Assembly (NCBI GenBank): GCA_026692885.1
Contig: JAPLNJ010000221.1
Coordinates: 1 to 13,119 of the forward strand
DNA length: 13,119 bases
Direction: 5' to 3'
DNA from: Planctomycetota bacterium
Lineage (GTDB): Bacteria > Planctomycetota > Planctomycetia > Pirellulales > Pirellulaceae
Positions 1-6,069 of this stretch are shown here, in pieces. The notes under the pieces are model-generated. The model ran no database searches. It was not told where the DNA came from and saw nothing but the letters and a program-made list of their open reading frames with translations. The stretch's first letter is position 1. The number at the start of each line of letters is the position of its first letter. The position numbers and the translations under genes were made by a program.

Positions 1-1
1 G

Positions 2-136
2 ATCGTCGCCCCCTTGGACCTTGATCGAACGATTGAAAGAGGGCTCAAAGAAGGGCCGTTTCCGTTCACCCACTGGATGAACCTCCATGCTCGAAGTGGG
101 ACAGTCAGAAAACCCAGTGAACAGCGGCCAAATTAG
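2..136 (+). other. Possible 3' end of an upstream coding region
   Basis: One + strand frame is open from the window edge to a TAG at 134-136 (about 44 codons). Its sequence (…LDLDRTIERG…, …HWMNLHARSG…) matches no family I recognise. The other + frames close quickly. An open stretch of this length at an edge can occur by chance in GC-rich DNA, so it may be only non-coding leader. Between 137 and 202 I see no gene. Confidence 0.2.
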
Positions 137-187
137 CAGACTTCCTCCAATGCGCAAGGGGGTAGCGTGAATAATGCGGGGTAAAGC

Positions 188-215
188 TTGTCAGGCCGAC
201 GCCCTAGAGTAGTAC
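188..215 (+). promoter_or_regulatory. Weak candidate promoter for the leftmost operon
   Basis: TTGTCA (188-193) is followed after 16 bases by TAGTAC (210-215), a moderate -35 and a poor -10 match to a sigma-70 promoter. It lies upstream of the hairpin leader and the first gene. The proposed -10 runs into the palindrome at 203-236, which would place an operator over the promoter. The match is weak and the position is the main argument. Confidence 0.25.
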
Positions 216-236
216 TTTCGAAAGTACCTTTCTAGG
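203..236. repeat. 34-bp interrupted palindrome, candidate operator
   Basis: The core GTACTTTC/GAAAGTAC (212-227) is a perfect 16-bp palindrome. It is framed symmetrically by CCTAGA (203-208) and TCTAGG (231-236), with only the 3-base spacers unpaired, so 28 of 34 positions are symmetric about one centre. Within it AGTAC followed by TTTC also occurs twice as a direct repeat (211-219 and 223-232, the second with one extra base). Such symmetry is typical of a dimeric or tetrameric repressor site, or of a recombinase core site. It lies just upstream of the first gene and close to an HTH gene that could bind it. Confidence 0.6.
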
Positions 237-238
237 TC

Positions 239-288
239 AACGCCTTCTGTATCCTTCAATCATCGAAGGAAACAGGAGGCGTTTTTTT
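239..288 (+). terminator. Terminator-like attenuator hairpin that captures the first gene's ribosome binding site
   Basis: Bases 239-250 pair with 272-283 (12 bp, one T:G). After a single A/A mismatch, TCCTTC (252-257) pairs with GAAGGA (265-270) around a 7-base loop. The 3' arm runs straight into T7 (282-288), the classic form of a rho-independent terminator. The same arm contains AGGAGG (274-279), the Shine-Dalgarno of the ATG at 289. The structure could therefore stop transcription just before the first codon, or, if read through, hide the ribosome binding site. Either way it looks like an expression switch for the operon rather than a plain 3' terminator. Confidence 0.7.
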
Positions 289-465
289 ATGGCCGACAGC
301 GTTTTGTCAAAACTCAGTCTGAGCGACATCGAGCGCGAGCTTTCCCAGCGAAGGCGGGAAGTTGCTGTCTTGGCTGGCATCCGATCCGCCCTGAGGCGCA
401 AGGCCACCCTGGAAGACGTTGACCGCCGCCTACGAGAGCAGCGGGAACGGGAGGTGGCACGATGA
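289..465 (+). CDS. Small charged protein, 58 aa, unknown function
   Basis: ATG 289 follows AGGAGG (274-279) at 9 bases, one of the best ribosome binding sites in the window. It encodes 58 residues beginning MADSVLSKLSLSDIERELSQ. The rest is a mostly helical, Arg/Glu-rich segment with heptad-like spacing (…RRLREQREREVAR at the end), compatible with a short coiled coil. I do not recognise the family. Its stop overlaps the next start as ATGA (462-465), so it is probably translationally coupled to the HTH protein, and the two may act together. Expression should depend on the attenuator-like hairpin that covers its ribosome binding site. The good site, the coupling and the leader support it being real despite its length. 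Confidence 0.65.
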   Translation: MADSVLSKLSLSDIERELSQRRREVAVLAGIRSALRRKATLEDVDRRLREQREREVAR

Positions 466-695
466 CCTACTTGACCCCGCCCGAAGCAGCCGCCGAGCTC
501 CGTTGTCGCGAGTCAAAGATTTTAGGCTGGATTCGCGCCGGACGGCTTCCCGCGGTCAATCTCAGCGAGGGACTGCGCCCGCGATACCGCATCAGCCGCG
601 CGGCCCTGGATGACTTCCTGACCGCCCTGGCCGTGGTGCCCGCCTCGCGACCCGTGCGACGGCAGCGGCGAGAGACCACGGAGACATACGTTTGA
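462..695 (+). CDS. Helix-turn-helix DNA-binding protein, excisionase/MerR-like (HTH_17 type)
   Basis: A 77-aa protein. Residues 1-50 have the layout of the excisionase/HTH_17 family: a start such as MTYLTPPEAAAELRC, then helix, turn and recognition helix (RESKILGWIRAGRLPAVNL), then a wing ending in YRISRAALDDFL. Family members bind short DNA sites and act as excisionases, plasmid copy regulators or small transcription factors. The C-terminal tail (about 60-77) is Arg-rich and probably contacts DNA. The start overlaps the previous stop (ATGA), with GGGAGG just upstream. Candidate targets visible nearby are the 203-236 palindrome or the right-end palindromes; this is inference. Excisionase and regulator roles cannot be separated from sequence alone. 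Confidence 0.8.
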   Translation: MTYLTPPEAAAELRCRESKILGWIRAGRLPAVNLSEGLRPRYRISRAALDDFLTALAVVPASRPVRRQRRETTETYV

Positions 696-736
696 TGTTT
701 TGTTTCTTTTCACCACCCAACTGAAGGAGAGTAACC

Positions 737-1237
737 ATGCAGACCTACACCCTCGGCAGTAGGACATACACCCTCGCCCGCCCTGGCGATCACATCGACA
801 TGTGGATGCACGGGCAGACGTGGCGCGCGATGACGCCCGCCGAGCTCGCCCAGGTACCATCGACCACGCCCGCATCGGTCCGCCCCGTGCCCGTGGCTTT
901 GCCCGTGGCGTCTCCCGACCCCGTTCTGGATTTTTCCGCAGCGGTCCAGAAACGGATGGGACGCGCCGAGGGTCTACCCGCCCGCCAGGCGGCAATCCGT
1001 TCCGTGGCCAAGGCCAAGCCGGAGTTGTACGCGGCTGCACTCGCAGCGGCCAACCCGGGCAAACTGGCAGTGGCGCCCGTCACATCAACCGCAGATCAGA
1101 CGACGCTGACCGACGGCTGGCAAGCTTGTGTCGCCCGTGAAATCGCCAACGGTGCCGACCCAATCCGGGCCAGGTTCTTGGCCCGCAGACGCGCCCCAGG
1201 ACTCCATGCCGCCCTGCTGACCGTCACCGGCGGCTGA
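737..1237 (+). CDS. Hypothetical protein, 166 aa, with two related helical segments
   Basis: ATG 737 is preceded by AAGGAGA at 6 bases. The N-terminus (1-40) is short and beta-like, with YTLGSRTYTL followed by HTWRAM-type residues. A Pro/Val/Ala linker (41-62) follows. Residues 66-103 (FSAAVQKRMGRAEGLPARQA then IRSVAKAKPELYAAALA) and 128-163 (WQACVAREIANGADPIRARF then LARRRAPGLHAALL) share one pattern: aromatic, x3, V, a charged stretch, G, x3, R, then P-x-L-x-A-A. The sequence therefore looks internally duplicated. This helical pattern resembles a short segment common in phage and prophage proteins, often near head-maturation or protease genes, but no catalytic motif is visible. It sits between the HTH gene and the coiled-coil gene in one operon. 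Function unknown. Confidence 0.7.
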   Translation: MQTYTLGSRTYTLARPGDHIDMWMHGQTWRAMTPAELAQVPSTTPASVRPVPVALPVASPDPVLDFSAAVQKRMGRAEGLPARQAAIRSVAKAKPELYAAALAAANPGKLAVAPVTSTADQTTLTDGWQACVAREIANGADPIRARFLARRRAPGLHAALLTVTGG

Positions 1238-1269
1238 TTTTCTGACCACACACGAAAGGAAAAACAGAG

Positions 1270-2115
1270 ATGAGTACGACCGCAGAACGACAATCACGAC
1301 GCGCCCGGGCCCTCGCAGAGCGCGAAGAATCGCCCGCGCCATCCGTGTTCCCGACGTCGGGAACTTTCAATCTTCTTGCAGACCTCGCAGAGCGCGAAGA
1401 ATCGCCCGCGCCATCCGTGGCTGATCTCGTGGCCACCGGATCCCAGGTGGAGCCGGACGACGCCGCAGACGACGAGGAGCAGCTCGCCCCCAGCATTTTC
1501 GGACGAACCGTGAACGGCCGGCCTATGGAACATCCCCACCTGGCCGAAATCATCGACCGTGAACACGACGCCGAGCGGAGAGAGGAAAAGCGGCGCAAGC
1601 TGGCAGCACAAGACGCCGCCGAAGCCGAACGACTGGCAGCCGAAGAGCGCGACCAACCACCACCAGCGCCGCCAAACGCGGTGGATCTGGCCTTTCAGGT
1701 TGAAGAAGAAAAGGCACGCCAAGCACGGGAAGAGGCCGAACGGGTCCGGCGCGGCGTGCTGGATCAGTACCGCCCGTTGGTCAGGCGGTTGACGGACTTG
1801 GACGCCTCCGAGGCATCGGAGCTTGTGGCCCTCGCCCAAGAGCTGGGCTACGACCGCAGCCGGATTGATCTTGACGCGGGACTGCTGAAGGAAGTCGAGC
1901 AACTGCGCACAACCGCAGCCGGACGCCAGGCAGCAATCGAGGAAGTGGAGCGCGCCAACGCCGCCTTGAAAGCCCTGGAATTGCGCGTCAAGGCCGAGCT
2001 CGTGGACGCCAAGAAGCGGGTTGGCGAGGCGTGGAATCGTCTGGAATCAGCGAGCAACGCGCCGTCGAGAATCACCGAGATCCGCGCGAGACGGCCGGAG
2101 CTTTTCGGCGAGTGA
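1270..2115 (+). CDS. Coiled-coil protein with duplicated N-terminal motif, 281 aa
   Basis: ATG 1270 follows AAAGGA at 9 bases. Residues 15-26 and 39-50 are identical (LAEREESPAPSV), and a degenerate third copy (DEEQLAPSIFG) lies at 68-78. These acidic, proline-containing motifs sit in a probably disordered N-terminal third. Residues 95-128 and 143-165 are highly charged E/R/A helix (EEEKARQAREEAERVRRGV), a Pro-rich break lies at 130-136, and 205-262 is a second long helix with heptad spacing. This suggests an extended homo-oligomeric coiled coil; residues 172-202 look like a small folded helical piece. There is no enzyme motif. The position directly before the TOPRIM and primase genes makes a replication-accessory or scaffold role possible, but unproven. 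Confidence 0.75.
   Translation: MSTTAERQSRRARALAEREESPAPSVFPTSGTFNLLADLAEREESPAPSVADLVATGSQVEPDDAADDEEQLAPSIFGRTVNGRPMEHPHLAEIIDREHDAERREEKRRKLAAQDAAEAERLAAEERDQPPPAPPNAVDLAFQVEEEKARQAREEAERVRRGVLDQYRPLVRRLTDLDASEASELVALAQELGYDRSRIDLDAGLLKEVEQLRTTAAGRQAAIEEVERANAALKALELRVKAELVDAKKRVGEAWNRLESASNAPSRITEIRARRPELFGE
1311..1419 (+). repeat. 37-bp exact in-frame direct repeat inside the coiled-coil gene
   Basis: Bases 1311-1347 and 1383-1419 are identical over 37 bases, beginning CCTCGCAGAGCGCG. They are 72 bases apart, exactly 24 codons. Identity extends through synonymous positions, so the duplication is recent or homogenised. It encodes the repeated LAEREESPAPSV motif. Confidence 0.9.
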
Positions 2116-2201
2116 TTTTTCGTCACCTGGACGACCGCGCCCGCTCCTTTCACGGCGCGCGGCCGATCCGGGTTCTTAGCACACCAGGAAGGCACCGCCG
2201 C

Positions 2202-3098
2202 ATGATCGCCACATTGACCACCCTGGCGGACGATAACGCCGCTTATCAGTCTAGCCCTATAAAACGGCCGCGGCGCACGAAATCCCAAATGGAGACCCTA
2301 CGAGACGGGCTGTTTGCACTCGCTGAAGAGCACCAGCCGTTGACTATCCGCCAGCTGTTCTACCGCGCTGTCGTCACCAGTCTGATCGACAAGACGCAGA
2401 ACGCCTACAACAACGTCGTGGTGCGGCTTCTCGGCCAGATGCGAGAGGATGGCCGAGTACCGTTTGAATGGATTGTGGACAACACCAGATGGATGAGAAA
2501 GCCTCGCACCTACAGCGGTCTGAGGCAGATGTTGGAGTACACGAAAAAGACCTACCGCCGCGCCATTTGGGACGTCCAGAAAGTCTATGTCGAAATCTGG
2601 TGCGAGTCGGATTCCGTGGCCGGAATCCTGTATCCGATTACGGAAGAATACGACGTCCCACTTATGCCCTGCAGCGGCCAGCCAAGCAAGAGTTTTCTGC
2701 ACTCCGCAAGTGAGTGTATCGCCGAAGAGAATCGCCCCTGCTTTGTCTACTACTTCGGCGATTATGACCGCGCCGGCATTCAGATTTCTGACCGCATAAA
2801 TCGCGACCTAGTGCGATACCTCCCCGATGGCGCCGACTTCCACTTTGAGCGCGTCGCTATCAACGAAGACCAGATCCGCAAATACAACCTGCCCACGCGA
2901 CCACCAAAAGACAAACGCGACGGATGGACAGAAACGGTTGAATTAGAGGCAATGACGACCGCCGCATTGCAGGGGATATGCGACGACTGCATCACTCGCC
3001 ACATCGACCACGAAGCCCTGGCACGTCTAGAGACGGTCGAGGCAGCCGAGCGGGAGACGGTGGGAATGTTCCTTGACCAGTTGGATGCAAACGCCTGA
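2202..3098 (+). CDS. Topo VI-A/Spo11-like TOPRIM-domain protein
   Basis: A 298-aa protein started at ATG 2202 because AGGAAGG lies 9 bases upstream; the frame is open further 5' but overlaps the previous gene and lacks family sequence there. Residues 31-60 form a winged-helix-like part with LTIRQLFYRAV. Y54 aligns with the RDIYY/RDIFY tyrosine of Spo11 and Topo VI-A that attacks DNA, though in this phage-type family cleavage has not been shown here. Residues 128-200 hold a TOPRIM fold: a Glu in VEIWCESDSVAG (E131) and the metal-binding DxD in YYFGDYDRAG (D187, D189). Residues 236-298 are a helical tail. It lacks a Topo VI-B ATPase partner in the window. It lies directly upstream of the primase-helicase gene, so it probably acts in replication or recombination of the element. 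Confidence 0.85.
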   Translation: MIATLTTLADDNAAYQSSPIKRPRRTKSQMETLRDGLFALAEEHQPLTIRQLFYRAVVTSLIDKTQNAYNNVVVRLLGQMREDGRVPFEWIVDNTRWMRKPRTYSGLRQMLEYTKKTYRRAIWDVQKVYVEIWCESDSVAGILYPITEEYDVPLMPCSGQPSKSFLHSASECIAEENRPCFVYYFGDYDRAGIQISDRINRDLVRYLPDGADFHFERVAINEDQIRKYNLPTRPPKDKRDGWTETVELEAMTTAALQGICDDCITRHIDHEALARLETVEAAERETVGMFLDQLDANA

Positions 3099-3120
3099 CC
3101 CCGCCCCCGGGCACGAAAAA

Positions 3121-3150
3121 GCCCCGGGCAGCTGACACTGACACCGGGGC
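3121..3150 (+). promoter_or_regulatory. G+C-rich hairpin between the TOPRIM and primase genes
   Basis: GCCCCGG (3121-3127) pairs perfectly with CCGGGGC (3144-3150) across a 16-base loop. A second CCCGGG lies just upstream (3107-3112) and could compete for pairing. No T-run follows, so it is not a standard terminator. It ends immediately before an ATG at 3151, which makes that codon an unlikely start and points to the ATG at 3181. It may tune read-through or translation of the primase gene. Confidence 0.45.
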
Positions 3151-3180
3151 ATGAACGGAAGCAACACGGAAAGTCTACAC

Positions 3181-5421
3181 ATGGACGGCAAGACGAGCAA
3201 GAACGCAGCCATCGAATACATCGGGCGTGGCTTGGCACCGATTCCGGTTCCGTATCAGACGAAAAAGCCAGTTCTCACGGGCTGGACAGAGCTGCGGATC
3301 ACCGCGGAGGCCGTCGGCAAATACTTCAACGGCCAGCAATCGAATATCGGTGTTCTATTAGGTGAACCGTCTGGCTGGTTGATCGACATCGACCTGGATC
3401 ACCCCAAAGCCGTGGCGATGGCCCACACCTACCTACCAGAGACGAAAGCCGTTTTCGGCCGGGCTGGCAAGCCTCGCTCGCATTTCCTTTATCGAGTCTC
3501 CGCACCGATTGCCACCCACAAACGAAAGCATGACCCGTTGGGGATGATTGTCGAGCTACGTTCCTCGGGTTGCCAAACCGTGTTTCCGCCGAGTGTGCAT
3601 CCCTCTGGCGAGTCAATCACATGGGACTGCGACGGGAAACCGGCGATAGTGACACCGAAAGAACTGCGTGAGTGCGTGGACCTGCTGGCCGATGCTGTCT
3701 TGCGGGAGTGCGGAATTGATCCGGCAGCGCAGACGACAACGAAGATCCCGCAGCCAACCAAGACAGCCAGCGGCCCGACCCGCGCTGAGTTGGTTGAACG
3801 CTGCTGGCGGTACGTCCAAAAGATGCCGGATGCCATCAGCGGGCAGGGGGGGCACAACGCTACCCTCGCAGCGGCTTGTGAGTGCTTCCGGTTCGGCCTG
3901 ACCGATGCCGAAGCCGAAGAGATCATGCGACGATTCAACGGGAGTAAAACGGGCGGGGAACCGTGGTCTGACAAAGAACTGGACCACAAGCTGCAGGATG
4001 CCCGCGAGAAGGTCACAGCGGCCGGGGAATTCGACTGCAGGCTGCGCGAGGATCGGCAAGCCAGTAAGCCGGCGACGCCCGCCCCCACGCCGACGATCAC
4101 CTACAAGCCGGCAACGCCCGGCGAGACTCTGCAGGCCGGCGACCGCGGGAACTTCGGCACCGTGTTGCAGGACATGGGCGATTCCGTGGAACTGCAATTT
4201 GAGAGCCCGGACACCCACTGTATCGCGGTCAAGGTGTTGCCGAAATCGGAATTGGCGACGCAGGACGGCACGCCGTTGGCCACCGTCACAGGGGGCGATA
4301 CAGCCGCCCTATGGCCGACCTCCGAATACACCGCAGCCGACATTGCAACGGGCGATTTTTCGCTGACGTGGCTCATCGACAAAGTGTTGGTTGCAAATCA
4401 GCCGGGTATCGTCGGCGGCGGCTGGAAATGCTTAAAGACCGGGAGCATGATCGACTTGGCAACCAGCCTTGCCAGTGGCACCTATTTTCTGAATCACTTC
4501 GCCGTAGCGAATCCCGTCAAGACTGGGTTTGTGAGTTCCGAATCAGGCATGTTCACGGTCTCGGAAACCACCAAGAGAATCGCTGAGGCCAAAGACATTG
4601 ACCTGGGTGCATTGCTGGCCAATCTTGTCGTCACACCCGAGTCAAACGACTTCAGTTCCCCCAGTGGCACGGAGCAACTGGTTGCGTGGTGCAAACGGCG
4701 GGAGTTTGTGGTCGTAATCATCGACCCTGCCTATCTGAACTTCCCCGGGCTGGCCGAAACATCGGCCAACGTGTTCGCCGTTGGGGCAGCGTTGCGGGCG
4801 TTTTCCGTCGCACTGTTGCGGGAGGGAATCACACCGATTGTCGTACACCACACCGTCAAAGTTCCGTTGAACAAGTTCGAGCCGTTGGACTTGGCTTCGC
4901 TGAGCGGCAGCGGCTGGGCGGAATTCGCTCGCCAGTGGATCTTGCTGAATCGCAGGCGTGACTACCAAGACGGCAGCGGATTCCACGAACTGAATTTACG
5001 CATCGGCGGTTCGGCTGGGCATTCCAGCTTGTGGCACCTGGACATCGACGAGGGGCCGTCTGACCAGGCCGGCGACCGCAAATGGCGGGTGGGGCTCAAG
5101 ACGGCCGGACAGGCCAAGGTGGATCACGAACGGCGCAAGGAGGAAGCACTCGGCAGGGACTTGGCCGACAAGATGGCGTTGATCGTGACACACCTTGAGC
5201 AGTTGCCCCCGAATTTTGCAGACACGGAAACCGGAATTCTACGAGGCAGCATCGGCCGGACAAAGACAGCAGTCATCGCACTTGAGCGTCTGGTAGAGCA
5301 AAGACGAATCATCTTCGAGGACGATTGCGTGAACAAAGCGGGCCGGAAATCGAGCAGGCCCGGGTACCGTCTGGTAAGTGCGTCCGGTGGTGACGAACAA
5401 GAGTCAGATTGCCCAGTTTGA
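3181..5421 (+). CDS. Bifunctional primase-polymerase fused to RepA/AAA_25-type helicase
   Basis: A 746-aa protein. ATG 3181 is chosen over ATG 3151 because GGAAAG lies 7 bases before it and the family normally begins with a short stretch before AIEYIGRGL. Residues 8-165 are an archaeo-eukaryotic primase-polymerase domain: KKPVLTGW (28-35), the catalytic acidic motif WLIDIDLDHP (66-75), KPRSHFLYR (97-105) and the ELRSSGCQTVFPPSVHPSG motif (125-143). Residues 200-285 (MPDAISGQGGHNATLAAAC) match the helical primase C-terminal type region. A small beta domain follows (315-358). Residues 398-640 are a RecA-like NTPase with variant Walker A GGGWKCLKT (412-420) and Walker B VVVIIDP (510-516). The C-terminus (about 660-746) looks winged-helix-like. 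It should prime and unwind the element's DNA. The iteron cluster directly after its stop is the likely origin. Confidence 0.93.
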   Translation: MDGKTSKNAAIEYIGRGLAPIPVPYQTKKPVLTGWTELRITAEAVGKYFNGQQSNIGVLLGEPSGWLIDIDLDHPKAVAMAHTYLPETKAVFGRAGKPRSHFLYRVSAPIATHKRKHDPLGMIVELRSSGCQTVFPPSVHPSGESITWDCDGKPAIVTPKELRECVDLLADAVLRECGIDPAAQTTTKIPQPTKTASGPTRAELVERCWRYVQKMPDAISGQGGHNATLAAACECFRFGLTDAEAEEIMRRFNGSKTGGEPWSDKELDHKLQDAREKVTAAGEFDCRLREDRQASKPATPAPTPTITYKPATPGETLQAGDRGNFGTVLQDMGDSVELQFESPDTHCIAVKVLPKSELATQDGTPLATVTGGDTAALWPTSEYTAADIATGDFSLTWLIDKVLVANQPGIVGGGWKCLKTGSMIDLATSLASGTYFLNHFAVANPVKTGFVSSESGMFTVSETTKRIAEAKDIDLGALLANLVVTPESNDFSSPSGTEQLVAWCKRREFVVVIIDPAYLNFPGLAETSANVFAVGAALRAFSVALLREGITPIVVHHTVKVPLNKFEPLDLASLSGSGWAEFARQWILLNRRRDYQDGSGFHELNLRIGGSAGHSSLWHLDIDEGPSDQAGDRKWRVGLKTAGQAKVDHERRKEEALGRDLADKMALIVTHLEQLPPNFADTETGILRGSIGRTKTAVIALERLVEQRRIIFEDDCVNKAGRKSSRPGYRLVSASGGDEQESDCPV

Positions 5422-5423
5422 AC

Positions 5424-5611
5424 CATCGGACAATTGTGTTTGTCCGATGCTTTTGGTTTGTGTCCGATGGGTGCCGAGAAAGGCATAGAGCATCGGACAC
5501 AAACGTGTGCGTCTTTAGGACGCACACATTGTGTCCGATGCTTGATGCTTCTCGGCTGGCACCGTGAGTAATGGAAAAGAGCATCGGTCAAGGATTAGAG
5601 ATTGTCCGATG
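5424..5611. other. Candidate replication origin: seven 9-bp iterons in both orientations
   Basis: TGTCCGATG occurs on the + strand at 5441-5449, 5461-5469, 5532-5540 and 5603-5611, and on the - strand at 5424-5432, 5491-5499 and, with one mismatch, 5582-5590. Six exact copies of a 9-mer in under 200 bp would not be expected by chance (about 0.1 in the whole window). The first two form an inverted pair with 10-bp arms (5424-5433/5440-5449). The cluster starts 3 bases after the primase-helicase stop and is followed by A-rich DNA, as in many plasmid and phage origins. An operator for the downstream genes is the main alternative. Confidence 0.7.
5470..5563. repeat. 94-bp extended imperfect palindrome inside the iteron region
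   Basis: The inner part is nearly perfect: 5490-5502 pairs with 5529-5541 (13 bp, containing one iteron per arm), then after a 2/1-base bulge 5505-5513 pairs with 5519-5527 (9 bp) around the loop TTTAG. The symmetry continues outward, with CGAGAA/TTCTCG and the ends GGTGCC (5470-5475) and GGCACC (5558-5563). It could extrude as a cruciform or fold as a hairpin in single-stranded DNA or RNA. It could be a primase loading site, a structural element of the origin, or a hairpin RNA in the leader of the next gene. Confidence 0.75.
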
Positions 5612-5616
5612 GTCAG

Positions 5617-5740
5617 GCGAAAAACGGAACCGCAAAATCTGAGGCACGAAAAAAAAATGAACCCCAAAACGAAAACCGAAAAACGAAAAACTGAGCAGAC
5701 GGAAAAAAGCAAAAGCGAAAATCTCGTTTGCTCGATTTGC
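5617..5740. other. A-rich tract, candidate DNA unwinding element
   Basis: Immediately downstream of the last iteron the + strand becomes strikingly A-rich, with A9 at 5649-5657 and repeated CGAAAAAC-type runs (around 5619, 5671 and 5681-5698), in an otherwise G+C-rich region. AT-rich DNA beside iterons commonly melts during initiation. Most of it is also coding: it gives the Lys/Thr/Glu-rich N-terminus of the zinc-finger protein, which could by itself explain the composition. Confidence 0.35.
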
Positions 5741-5965
5741 AACCGTCCATTTTCTGGCGGCGAACGAGTAACCGTCAGACTTGGCCACTGCGGACCGACC
5801 GACGATCGCCACATCTGCCATCTACGTTGCTGCTGGGCGTGGCGTGAGCGTACCGCAGCGGCTGCCGCGCTGGCCGGCAGGACATCGGAGCAGGACGGGA
5901 CGCCGGACGGCGCAGACGACGACGTGAGCGACGCAGACGGGGCACGGGTACGGGGGTATAGGTAG
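5657..5965 (+). CDS. Small zinc-finger protein, 102 aa
   Basis: Start placed at ATG 5657, although the ribosome binding site is poor (GAGG at 12 bases) and an in-frame ATG at 5609 lies inside the last iteron. Residues 1-26 are Lys/Thr/Glu-rich and probably disordered. Residues 30-66 hold a cysteine/histidine cluster: CSIC, then about 19 residues on HCG, then HICHLRCC. This spacing suggests one or two zinc sites of treble-clef or RING-like type. The tail is Ala-rich then Asp-rich. The DNA just upstream is the iteron cluster, so a regulatory or replication-accessory role is plausible. The exact family is not recognised. The start codon follows A9, so slippage could affect expression. Confidence 0.6.
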   Translation: MNPKTKTEKRKTEQTEKSKSENLVCSICNRPFSGGERVTVRLGHCGPTDDRHICHLRCCWAWRERTAAAAALAGRTSEQDGTPDGADDDVSDADGARVRGYR

Positions 5966-6069
5966 GCTAGGGGGTGCCAGGGACGTAGGTTCTTTTTCGG
6001 CCATTTTGAGCCTTGCCATCAGCCGGTAGTGCGGTTGTCGGAAGAAAAGTTCATTCAGGATAGAAATAT

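Noticed and set aside
2031..2201. Longer start for the TOPRIM protein
   Set aside because: It overlaps the coiled-coil gene's end by 85 bases, has no ribosome binding site, and the extra residues are not part of the family.
3151..3180. ATG 3151 as start of the primase-helicase
   Set aside because: It abuts a hairpin arm (CCGGGGC) with no Shine-Dalgarno; ATG 3181 has GGAAAG at 7 bases and fits the family start.
5564..5656. Upstream start for the zinc-finger protein
   Set aside because: It would begin within the palindrome and iterons and add a segment with no protein-like character; ATG 5657 is preferred.
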